Below, piece after piece: positions 56,667 to 64,000 of a DNA stretch of 64,000 bases. Under the pieces are notes generated by a model. That model ran no database searches. It worked only from the letters and a program-made list of their open reading frames with translations, and was not told where the DNA came from. The position numbers were made by a program, and so were the translations under genes. The stretch comes from Lachnospiraceae bacterium (GTDB taxonomy: Bacteria; Bacillota; Clostridia; Lachnospirales; Lachnospiraceae): NCBI GenBank assembly GCA_014804755.1, contig JAAUZE010000019.1, positions 226,898 to 290,897 of the forward strand, in the 5' to 3' direction. Within the stretch, counting starts at the first letter, position 1; the number at the start of each line of letters is the position of its first letter.

Positions 56667-57752
56667 TTATTTCCCGGAATACATGTCGGCGTAATATGTT
56701 TGATAATCGCCGCTTGTCACATGCTCCATCCAGTCCATGTGGTCAAAATACCACTTGATCGTCAGCTTAATACCATCCTTGAACATCGTTTCCGGATACC
56801 AGCCGACCTCCTCTTTGATCTTATCCGGCGCGATCGCATAACGTCTGTCATGCCCTTTACGATCCTCCACATAGGTGATCAGGCTCTCATTGATATGCGC
56901 TTTTCTCGGATCGGTATCGGGAAGCATTTCCTGAAGACACTCTAAAATCGTATGAATGATCTCAATATTCCGCTTCTCATTATGCCCGCCGATATTGTAG
57001 GTCTCAAACAGTCTTCCCTTCTCCTGGACCATATCGATCGCCTTTGCGTGATCCTCCACATAAAGCCAGTCGCGGACATTTTTGCCGTCGCCGTATACGG
57101 GAAGCTTCTTTCCGTGCAGCGCATTATTGATCATGAGCGGTATCAGCTTTTCAGGAAACTGGTACGGTCCGTAATTATTCGAGCAGTTCGTGATATTGGC
57201 AGGAAACCGATAGGTGTCCATATATGCCTTCACAAGCATATCAGAGCTTGCTTTGCTTGCCGAATACGGGCTGTGCGGCGAATACGGCGTTGTCTCATAA
57301 AAAAACGCATTTTCATCGTCCGGCAGGGAACCGTACACCTCGTCCGTGGACACATGCAGGAAACGCTTGTCCTCTTTAAAGCTGCCGTCCGGCAGCTCCC
57401 ACGCCGCCTTTGCGCAGTTTAACATCACCGCTGTCCCCAACACGTTCGTTCTCACGAACACTTCGGGATTCTTAATGCTTCTGTCAACATGGCTCTCAGC
57501 GGCAAAATTGACAACACGGTCGATCTCGTTGTTTGCAAAAATCTCCGCGATCGCGTCCTTATCACAAATATCCGCCTTGATAAAGGTGTAATTCTCACGT
57601 CCCTCCACGTCCTTTAAGTTTTCCAGATTCCCCGCATAGGTCAGCGCATCCACATTGATAATACGAATCGCGTCCCCATATTTCCGAAACATGTAATGAA
57701 TGTAATTCGAGCCGATAAAGCCCGCGCCCCCCGTCACAAGATACGTTCTCAT
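56667..57752 (-). CDS. rmlB: dTDP-glucose 4,6-dehydratase
   Basis: This is the second enzyme of dTDP-L-rhamnose synthesis. It has 361 residues and a short-chain dehydrogenase fold. NAD site TYLVTGGAGFIGSNYIHYM, substrate region NFAAESHVDRSI, catalytic HVSTDEVYG, and the Tyr-Lys pair in PYSASKASSDMLV, followed by NNYGPYQFPEKLIPLMI. ATG at 57752 with GGGAATTGGAA. It is followed by rmlA after 166 bases. rmlD, needed for the last reduction, is not in the window. Confidence 0.96.
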   Translation of the reverse strand: MRTYLVTGGAGFIGSNYIHYMFRKYGDAIRIINVDALTYAGNLENLKDVEGRENYTFIKADICDKDAIAEIFANNEIDRVVNFAAESHVDRSIKNPEVFVRTNVLGTAVMLNCAKAAWELPDGSFKEDKRFLHVSTDEVYGSLPDDENAFFYETTPYSPHSPYSASKASSDMLVKAYMDTYRFPANITNCSNNYGPYQFPEKLIPLMINNALHGKKLPVYGDGKNVRDWLYVEDHAKAIDMVQEKGRLFETYNIGGHNEKRNIEIIHTILECLQEMLPDTDPRKAHINESLITYVEDRKGHDRRYAIAPDKIKEEVGWYPETMFKDGIKLTIKWYFDHMDWMEHVTSGDYQTYYADMYSGK

Positions 57753-57815
57753 TTCCAATTCCCTTTCTCCGGTCGTCCCTCCGGTCTCCTATTTGAAATT
57801 GCCGACATCCCGATC

Positions 57816-60800
57816 CTAATAACCAAGATAGCTGTAATTCACATCCACCTTGCCGTTTATGCCGTTGATCGTGCCTTTATCCGAATACTGCCACAGATCA
57901 TATCTGCCCGTATACGTCGGCTTCGTTGCATATTGGGCAAGCCAGATTTTATAAGAGCTTAAGCTCGATGTATTCAGCTTATCGTTAAACCAGCTCTTGG
58001 AAGCGTAAATACCCGGCGTATATCCGGCGTTCCTGATGGTCTCACAGAATGCCCTGCAGACAGCCGTCCTTGTTTCCTTGCTGATCCTGTCGGCCCTGCC
58101 GCCGCTCGCTTCCGTATCTATAAAAATAGGATACGATATTCTGTACTTTTGCACAAGTGCCAATACCATGGAGGCCTCCTCCACCGCCTCGACCTCGTTG
58201 ACCGCCTGGGTGTAGAAATACACGCCGACCTTGAGTCCTGCCGCCAGCGCACCCTCGATATTTTTGCGGAACATGGAATCCTCGATCAACGCGCCCTGCG
58301 TGGAACCGCGATACCCGCAGCGGATAATGACATAGGATACGCCGGAATTTTTGACTGCGTTCCAGTCAATATTACCGTTCCACTTTGAGACGTCGATACC
58401 GAACGTACCGTTGCCCATGGAAAGCACGCCGTTGTTTGCAAACGTATATTCCACGCCCTGAATGACCTGCTTACCAGTTACATAATTACCGTTTTTATCA
58501 AAATAATACGTCGCGTTGTCGATCGTCTGCCAGCCGGTATATTTGTACTGTGTCGGCGACTTGATGTAAAATTTATCCGCTGAATAATAGTCGGATACGG
58601 TTGCCTCCACATAACTGCCTGACGCATTTTTAATATAGACCTGATTACCGTTTGCATCTTTCAGCTTTGTTGTCGTATCTGTAGCCCCGGTACCTTTGAC
58701 CGTAACCGTACACGTCACCGACAGTTGGTTCCCGTTTGCATCCTTATCGACCGTCGTTGCCGTGATCGTGACCGTTCCGGCCTTCACGCCCGTTACTTCA
58801 CCCGTTCTCTCATTGACGGTCGCGATGCTGGAATCCGAGCTTGACCATGTAACCCATGTCTCCACGGCGCTTGTCGCTGTCGTCCCATTCTTTACAACGG
58901 TTGCGACAAGCGTCATCTTTGCGCCGACAGCGAGCTCCGCCTTATCCTTATCCATTTTTATGGTGAGCTCTCCCTTTTTCACCGTCACGGTACAGCTCAC
59001 CGTCAGATGATAGCCGTTTGCGTCTTTGTCGACTGTCGTCGCGGAAATCGTGACCGTTCCCTCTTTAACCGGCGTGATCTCGCCGGTTTTTTCATCGACC
59101 GTCGCAATGGATTTATCCGAACTCGTCCATGTTACAACACCCTGCGTCGCACTCGTTGTCGTTGTCCCGTTTTTTACAACGGTCGCGACAAGCGTCAGCT
59201 TCGTGCCGACATACGCATCCACCTTCTCCTTATCCAGCTTCACGGACAGCGTCGTGCTCACTGTCACGTCGCAGGTTACTGTCAGAAGATTGCCGTTTGC
59301 ATCCTTTTCCTTACTCGTCACGGTAATTTTAACGGTTCCGGCTCCCACCGGCGTCAATTTTCCGCTGTCATCCACCTTGACAACATTCTCGTTTGAACTG
59401 CTCCATGTCAGGTGATTCTTATCCGTATACTTGGTTCCGTCCGTCATCTCAAGCGTAGCGGTCAATGTCTGTTCCGTACCGAGCTGCATTGCAAGCGTTG
59501 TCTTATCCAGCGTGATCGTCTTCGCCGTAGCGGCCGCCGCTTTCACGGTGATCGTACACTCCGCCGTCTTTGCGCCTGCCGCCGTCTTTACCGTCACGGT
59601 GATCTTAGCGCTTCCCGCTGCTTTCGCTGTGATCTCGGCGCTTGCCCCGTTCCCGCTTACGCTCACCACGTTCGCATCGCTGCTCGTCCATTCAAATGTG
59701 CAGTCCGCCGCGCTTCCCTGGCTCATGCTCACTTCCGCCGTCAGATTTGCCGTGCTCCCGATCGCCATCTCCGATGACGGCGCTCCCTTTACGGTCACGC
59801 CCGATACGGTCGGTGTGGGACTCGGCGTCGGCGTCTCTGTCGGGCTTGGCGTCGGCGTCTCTGTCGGGCTCGGCGTCGGTGTCTCTGTCGGGCTCGGCGT
59901 CGGCGTCTCTGTCGGGCTCGGCGTCGGCGTCTCTGTCGGTTCCGGTGTCGATGTCTCCATCTCGCTTACCGGCGCGGCCAACGCATAAAACATCCTGCCT
60001 GCAACAAGCGTCGGATCCGTGATCGCCGTTTTCGGGATTTCCGAATATCCCGCGTCATTATTGATCGTCGTTTTGGTGGATTCCACCCACTCTACCGTGT
60101 CGGTGAGTGTTCCCGTTATGGTCTCCTGCTCAATGACAACGTTCATCTGCGTATCTTCCAGCGCAACGTTGACTTCCGACTCCGACTTGATCTCATCTGC
60201 GACCTCGATCTTCTCATAAACGATCGTATCGCGTACCTGAACGCTGGATGCACATTCCACGATCTCATACCGCTCCGGCGCTTCCACCTTCACACTGTAG
60301 GTACCGGGCGTCATGGCGTTATGATAGATGATACCGTCCATATCGTCGTCCTCATAGACAATATCCGAGCCGGAGGACGGCGTGAGTATGACGCGGAACG
60401 ACGCATTGTTGATCAGCTTCCCCGTCGCGCTGTTTGTAAATTTCACTTTCAGATCCTTTTCCACCGAGGTCAGGCTCACGCGCACCGAGATGACCGCCTC
60501 CGGATCATCCTGTTCCTCCGGCACGTCGTCTGCATTGCCGTCCGCCTCCGGCGTAATGACCGGCTGCTTTGCCTGCTGCGCGTCCGCTATTGCCAGAAGT
60601 CCGCTCTCACCGACAAACCCCAGATCCGCCAGCGTATGTCCGACATCCTCCATCGTCGTCGTGCTCTCGCCGGTATCCGATATCCGCACAAAATATACGC
60701 TCACTAAAACAATGATGGCAAGCAGGATCACGACACCCGTTCCGCACACAAGCCAGTCCATCTTGGTAAACGAGGCAAATTTTTCCTCGAAAAAGGCGCT

Positions 60801-61472
60801 CATGCGTTCTCCGAATGAGGCTTCGCTTTTTTTCTTTTTCCTAGCGGCGCTCTGTTCCGTTTCATCGTTGTAATCCACAGCGTCTCGCATATGGATGGAC
60901 TGTTTTCTCCCGGAGCTGTTTCCCGATATGCTCCGGCCGTCCGCGGATGCTTTTCTCTGTGCCGCTCCGCTTCCCGATACGCTCCGGCCATCCGTAGATG
61001 CTTTTCTCTGTGCCGCTCCGCTTCCCGATACGCTCCGGCCGTCCGCAGATGCTTTCCTCTGCGCCGCTCCGTTTCCTGACACATTCCGGCCATCCGTAGA
61101 TGCTTTCCTCTGCGTCTGCATCCCTGCATGAGCGACGCTCCCCTCTCTTGAAGGGCGTCTCACCGTCACCGGTTTCTCTGAAATCCTTGTATCATCTTGT
61201 TTCAGCACGGGACTCTCGTCCGTCTCGTAGGTCACTTCCTTGGTCGGTGCATTCGCATATTCTGCGTTTTTCTTTCGCATGACAGGAGAGGGGGTATCGG
61301 TTCTCTCTGAACGCGCTGCCGCCCCCGCCTCTGTAACTCCCGCCGTTTTCGTGCCCCCCTCTGCCGGTGAAGACGCTTCTCCTAACAGATTGAGCGGATC
61401 GAATAATTCTTCTTCCTCGTCATTTATGTACGGCATTCGTACCTGCCGTGACTGCTTCTGTTTCTGATCCAT
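57816..61472 (-). CDS. Giant membrane-anchored GH25 lysozyme with Ig-like (Big2) domains
   Basis: The protein has 1218 residues. The cytoplasmic N-terminus (about 1-238) contains four 17-residue repeats (QRKASTDGRSVSG). A membrane helix follows (WLVCGTGVVILLAIIVLVSV, about 240-260). Outside are a beta domain like that of the GH25 at 54151 (SLTSVEKDLKVKFTN, MDGIIYHNAMTPGTYSVKV), a Thr/Pro linker of five ETPTPSPT units and four Big2-type domains (phrases like TWSSSDSSIATV). A wall-binding repeat (TGWQTIDNATYYFDKNG) and a C-terminal GH25 domain ([31 protein letters not shown]) complete it. The ATG at 61472 has GAGG 6 bases upstream; the longer frame is rejected. It probably remodels peptidoglycan at export or attachment sites. 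Confidence 0.9.
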   Translation of the reverse strand: MDQKQKQSRQVRMPYINDEEEELFDPLNLLGEASSPAEGGTKTAGVTEAGAAARSERTDTPSPVMRKKNAEYANAPTKEVTYETDESPVLKQDDTRISEKPVTVRRPSREGSVAHAGMQTQRKASTDGRNVSGNGAAQRKASADGRSVSGSGAAQRKASTDGRSVSGSGAAQRKASADGRSISGNSSGRKQSIHMRDAVDYNDETEQSAARKKKKSEASFGERMSAFFEEKFASFTKMDWLVCGTGVVILLAIIVLVSVYFVRISDTGESTTTMEDVGHTLADLGFVGESGLLAIADAQQAKQPVITPEADGNADDVPEEQDDPEAVISVRVSLTSVEKDLKVKFTNSATGKLINNASFRVILTPSSGSDIVYEDDDMDGIIYHNAMTPGTYSVKVEAPERYEIVECASSVQVRDTIVYEKIEVADEIKSESEVNVALEDTQMNVVIEQETITGTLTDTVEWVESTKTTINNDAGYSEIPKTAITDPTLVAGRMFYALAAPVSEMETSTPEPTETPTPSPTETPTPSPTETPTPSPTETPTPSPTETPTPSPTPTVSGVTVKGAPSSEMAIGSTANLTAEVSMSQGSAADCTFEWTSSDANVVSVSGNGASAEITAKAAGSAKITVTVKTAAGAKTAECTITVKAAAATAKTITLDKTTLAMQLGTEQTLTATLEMTDGTKYTDKNHLTWSSSNENVVKVDDSGKLTPVGAGTVKITVTSKEKDANGNLLTVTCDVTVSTTLSVKLDKEKVDAYVGTKLTLVATVVKNGTTTTSATQGVVTWTSSDKSIATVDEKTGEITPVKEGTVTISATTVDKDANGYHLTVSCTVTVKKGELTIKMDKDKAELAVGAKMTLVATVVKNGTTATSAVETWVTWSSSDSSIATVNERTGEVTGVKAGTVTITATTVDKDANGNQLSVTCTVTVKGTGATDTTTKLKDANGNQVYIKNASGSYVEATVSDYYSADKFYIKSPTQYKYTGWQTIDNATYYFDKNGNYVTGKQVIQGVEYTFANNGVLSMGNGTFGIDVSKWNGNIDWNAVKNSGVSYVIIRCGYRGSTQGALIEDSMFRKNIEGALAAGLKVGVYFYTQAVNEVEAVEEASMVLALVQKYRISYPIFIDTEASGGRADRISKETRTAVCRAFCETIRNAGYTPGIYASKSWFNDKLNTSSLSSYKIWLAQYATKPTYTGRYDLWQYSDKGTINGINGKVDVNYSYLGY
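59821..59940. repeat. Five 24-bp units encoding the Thr/Pro linker
   Basis: Each unit encodes eight residues of ETPTPSPT type and differs by at most one or two bases from the others. The near-identity at DNA level suggests recent slippage and a linker of variable length. Confidence 0.85.
60919..61122. repeat. Four 51-bp units encoding a cytoplasmic repeat
   Basis: The units encode QRKAS[T/A]DGR[S/N][V/I]SG[S/N]GAA, a 17-residue repeat rich in Ser and basic residues, located before the membrane helix. Copies alternate between two sequence versions. Confidence 0.85.
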
Positions 61473-61727
61473 ACATAACCTCATTTCCGTACGTCGAGGC
61501 AATTGCATTTGCAATGACTTCCTGTACATTTTACCATTATCCGTTTCTTTAAGCAACCAAAGATGCCTTTTTTTATCCGTCTGTTTATTAGACGCGCGCA
61601 AATTCGAATTGTTTGTGACAAATTTTTCCGTTATTTATCGCGTACCTCTTGACATTTATCGCAAGAACAGGCACAATTGTAGTACCGCTTTTACATTTTT
61701 TGTCTTTGCAGGAAAGAGGCTATCGTT

Positions 61728-62054
61728 ATGATGTATGTACATTACTGTAAGCGCTGTTCCAGAATCCATATGTTAAACGGACACAAGATGTATTGTCCGA
61801 AATGTGAACAGCCTTTGACTGAACTTCGGATACCCTATATGGAATATGTGAGTATGGACCGAGAGGAACGCGAACTGTTTCGACGCGACTGTCAGAACGA
61901 AACGGTGCTTGAGCAGCTTTCCGCACATTATCGCATGTATAAATACAGCAAATGGTATAAGAAGCTTCAGGAAGCCAACAGAACCGCCCAGTCGGACGCC
62001 GTTACCTTCTGTATGGCGGAGGCTTCTGCGCCGCATGGCGCTTCAACGCCCTGA
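61728..62054 (+). CDS. Zinc-ribbon protein of unknown function
   Basis: The protein has 108 residues. Four Cys in CKRC and CPKC, with two His between them (RIHMLNGHKMYC), form a zinc ribbon at residues 7-27. The rest is helical (MDREERELFRRDCQNETVLE, then YRMYKYSKWYKKLQEA). GAGG lies upstream of the double ATG, so 61728 or 61731 may start. The family seems common in Lachnospiraceae but has no assigned role. A terminator follows at 62121. Confidence 0.7.
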   Translation: MMYVHYCKRCSRIHMLNGHKMYCPKCEQPLTELRIPYMEYVSMDREERELFRRDCQNETVLEQLSAHYRMYKYSKWYKKLQEANRTAQSDAVTFCMAEASAPHGASTP

Positions 62055-62120
62055 ACCTGTTTTCGGGCAGCGGCATACGGCACGGGAATCGAATGAATCC
62101 ATTCATCCGCCTCCTGTTTT

Positions 62121-62165
62121 CCAAACAAAAAGACCAGCCTTCGACCGGCCGGTCTTTTTGTTTGG
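62121..62165. terminator. Strong bidirectional terminator
   Basis: CCAAACAAAAAGACC and GGTCTTTTTGTTTGG are perfect 15-bp arms around a 15-base centre that also contains GGCC. It follows the zinc-ribbon gene. Confidence 0.85.
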
Positions 62166-62267
62166 CGTAACGGGATTTGGCCCTTTATATTCTTTTTATT
62201 GGACAATCTTGAAAAAATATAATAAAATAGGGGAAAATAGTAACACCAAACAAGAGAGGACAGCCTT

Positions 62268-63290
62268 ATGGGACAGAGACATCCAATTGATGAAGATTAT
62301 GAGAACGAGGGAACCGGCTTTTTTTCCGGGCAGCGGCTTTTGATCTTAATTCCGCTTGCCGCGATCGTTCTTGTCCTTCTATTTTGTGTGATAAAAATTT
62401 TGATCTGGAACAAGGGGACACGCTTTTCCTTTGACGGGCCCGAAGATCCTGACACTTTGCAGGCAGAGTCCATGGATTATTATAGCGTCATGAGTTCTGA
62501 GCTGCTTGCGGGACGTGAGGACAAAGAGACACAGATTTTGTTTCTGGGAGATGATATTTTAACCTACGGTTCTCAGGAAAGCAGCATTTCTTCCCAGACT
62601 GCGGCAGCCACCGGAGCGACCGTGTATAACTGTGGTTTTCCCGGATCCAGCTTTGCATGCCGATATGAAACGTTTGACGAAGAGTACTGTACGGACGCGT
62701 TTTCGTTCGTGCGCATTGCCTATTGTATTAAGTCCGGGGATTTTACGCTTTTAGAGGCTTATAAGACAGAGGCGGATATTTATGACCCTTCCTTTGACCA
62801 GACGATCACACAGCTTCAAATGATCGACTTTAATCAGATCGATATGATCTTTCTCGGATACGGAACCTATGATTATCTGAACGGTTATAATACGGTTGAT
62901 GGCAATGATGACAAAGCGATCACCTCCATGACGGGTGCGCTTTATAGGGGAATTGACGTCATTCATGAAGCATACCCTCATATCCGTTTTATCGTGATGG
63001 CGCCGACTTTCTGCTTCTACGATGAGGGCAACGGCACATTAAGCGCCGGAGATATCCGCCGCGTTGGTGAGACGGACGAAAATCTCGGGGGCTATGTTGT
63101 CGCTCTGCGCGCCATGTGCGAATTGATCAGCGTTTCTTTTCTTGATAATTATTTCGGCATCCCGCTTAACATGGAAACGGCACAGGAATATCTGGTGGAT
63201 GATGTTCATGTCAAGGATACCGTGCGCAAGCTGATCGCCGATAAGGTAATCGATTTTGTGGAGCACAAGCACAAGCAGTACGTGCAATAA
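62268..63290 (+). CDS. SGNH-like membrane protein lacking the nucleophilic Ser
   Basis: The protein has 340 residues. One membrane helix (LLILIPLAAIVLVLLFCVIKIL) is followed by an outside domain laid out like SGNH hydrolases. Block I reads FLGDDILTYG, with Asp where the Ser nucleophile should be. Block III is LGYGTYDYLNG, without the usual Asn in GxND, but the Asp-x-x-His pair is kept (VDDVHVKD). It could be a sugar-binding or structural relative rather than an active esterase. Ribosome binding site GAGAGGA. It stands alone between two terminator-like regions and is not next to an MBOAT gene. Confidence 0.65.
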   Translation: MGQRHPIDEDYENEGTGFFSGQRLLILIPLAAIVLVLLFCVIKILIWNKGTRFSFDGPEDPDTLQAESMDYYSVMSSELLAGREDKETQILFLGDDILTYGSQESSISSQTAAATGATVYNCGFPGSSFACRYETFDEEYCTDAFSFVRIAYCIKSGDFTLLEAYKTEADIYDPSFDQTITQLQMIDFNQIDMIFLGYGTYDYLNGYNTVDGNDDKAITSMTGALYRGIDVIHEAYPHIRFIVMAPTFCFYDEGNGTLSAGDIRRVGETDENLGGYVVALRAMCELISVSFLDNYFGIPLNMETAQEYLVDDVHVKDTVRKLIADKVIDFVEHKHKQYVQ

Positions 63291-63415
63291 AAAACGATTT
63301 GCGCATCGCCCAGCTGGCCACTGAGAGTTCCGGATGATATTCTTTCATCGTTTCATTTTTTATATTTCATCTGTCTACTTTAGAGGTATTATATCAACCA
63401 AGTCAGGATGCCCTT

Positions 63416-64000
63416 TTAAAGCATATTCACAATTGCAATCAGCCCGAACATTCCCATTCCAAGGCTTGGCATGACAATCCCCGGAAGGTCATAAAACCAT
63501 TCGGGCTTTATCTTTCTGAGTCCCACGCCCACCAGCAGGAACACAAACGGGTTGAGCAGTACAAACCACTTCGGCACATCCAGAAAGCCTTTTAAGATTG
63601 CCGCTATCACACATATCGCTGCCACAAGCATAAATAAATACCCAACCAAAAATGGGGGAATGACGGCTTTATAGTATGCCTCCAAGGTGTCATCCGCCAG
63701 CTTGAAATTATCCGTTTCCATGATTTTTTTGTATATGATGGGCTGTATGCAAAGGACAGTATGTATAAAAAATCCCGCAATAACGCTCACATACGCACAT
63801 ACGGCGGTAACTGCAGCCAGCCCGCCGCTCACATCTTTCATCTGACTGACCAGGGAGTAAAAGCCAAATCCAATCAATGCATCCCCCAAAAAAGCAACCA
63901 GTATGGACGCATTAAATCTCCAATAGGGCATATTGATCCAGTTGCTGTCAATATTCCCCGAAGTGCCGAGTTTCTTGTTTCCTTTGCCCTTTAAATCAAA
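63416..64000 (-). CDS. DUF6796-like membrane protein, N-terminus beyond the window
   Basis: The minus-strand frame ends at 63416 and stays open to the right edge, with 23 further codons before the internal Met at 63931 (SGNIDSNWINMPYWRF). The true start is therefore outside. About 195 residues are visible with at least five membrane helices (ILVAFLGDALIGFGFYSLV, FLVGYLFMLVAAICVIAAIL, WFVLLNPFVFLLVGVGL). The layout resembles DUF6796 proteins of Clostridia. Function unknown. Confidence 0.6.
   Translation of the reverse strand, partial: FDLKGKGNKKLGTSGNIDSNWINMPYWRFNASILVAFLGDALIGFGFYSLVSQMKDVSGGLAAVTAVCAYVSVIAGFFIHTVLCIQPIIYKKIMETDNFKLADDTLEAYYKAVIPPFLVGYLFMLVAAICVIAAILKGFLDVPKWFVLLNPFVFLLVGVGLRKIKPEWFYDLPGIVMPSLGMGMFGLIAIVNML

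Noticed and set aside
59431..59988. Plus-strand open frame with VGLGVGVSV repeats opposite the giant GH25 gene.
   Set aside because: It mirrors the ETPTPSPT-encoding repeat of the real gene, which has domain evidence on the minus strand.
60919..61122. Regular 51-bp repeats considered as a CRISPR array.
   Set aside because: The units are directly joined without spacers, keep the reading frame and encode a 17-residue protein repeat.

Overview
The window looks like a chromosomal segment of an anaerobic, low-to-mid GC Bacillota, most likely a Lachnospiraceae-type Clostridia. Evidence: strong GGAGG-type ribosome binding sites, sigma-A promoters, a type I glutamine synthetase followed by an ANTAR regulator, a PadR-DUF2812 pair, a Csp-like subtilase, DUF368 and LCP proteins, and no outer-membrane genes. 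No rRNA, tRNA or CRISPR array was seen.

Layout. 0-9 kb: a truncated ribbon-helix-helix gene, a Uma2-type protein, an FAD/Rieske oxidoreductase, a PadR-controlled small-protein operon with two palindromic operators, then the leftward glnA / ANTAR / MATE-polysaccharide-deacetylase operon. 8.5-19 kb: housekeeping genes (Hsp33, a methyltransferase, DUF368, HisC), a large Ig-like surface protein, and a rightward cell-surface modification cluster (MBOAT acyltransferase, SGNH hydrolase, polysaccharide deacetylase). 19-22.8 kb: a Fic gene followed by decayed DNA. It holds a frameshifted small-gene pair, a fragment of a deacetylase, a resolvase fragment and a GH26 mannanase whose lipoprotein signal is one base out of frame. 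22.8-33.4 kb: MATE, carbamate kinase, subtilase, a lipoprotein, ClpX with a long insert, a nucleoside hydrolase lipoprotein and an HtrA protease.

33.5-61.5 kb: a mostly leftward polysaccharide locus. Read in transcription order from the right it contains a giant GH25 lysozyme, rmlB, rmlA, a second GH25, rmlC, the ABC exporter wzm/wzt, a methyltransferase-kinase-like protein, two large GT2 enzymes, a small-protein / long-palindrome / toxin-antitoxin island, phosphoglucomutase, two more GT2 enzymes, a polyprenyl-phosphate sugar transferase, an LCP ligase, another GT2 and glmS. The inferred product is a rhamnose-containing wall polysaccharide. It would be started on a polyprenyl lipid, lengthened in the cytoplasm, capped by the methyltransferase-kinase protein, recognised by the C-terminal domain of Wzt, exported, and joined to peptidoglycan by LCP. 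The GH25 enzymes may open the wall locally. rmlD is absent from the window.

61.7-64 kb: a zinc-ribbon protein, an SGNH-like membrane protein lacking the nucleophilic serine, and a 5'-truncated membrane protein. A dispersed palindromic repeat of about 35 bp recurs in the intergenic gaps across the window. Function calls rest on motifs read by eye; no database search was possible.
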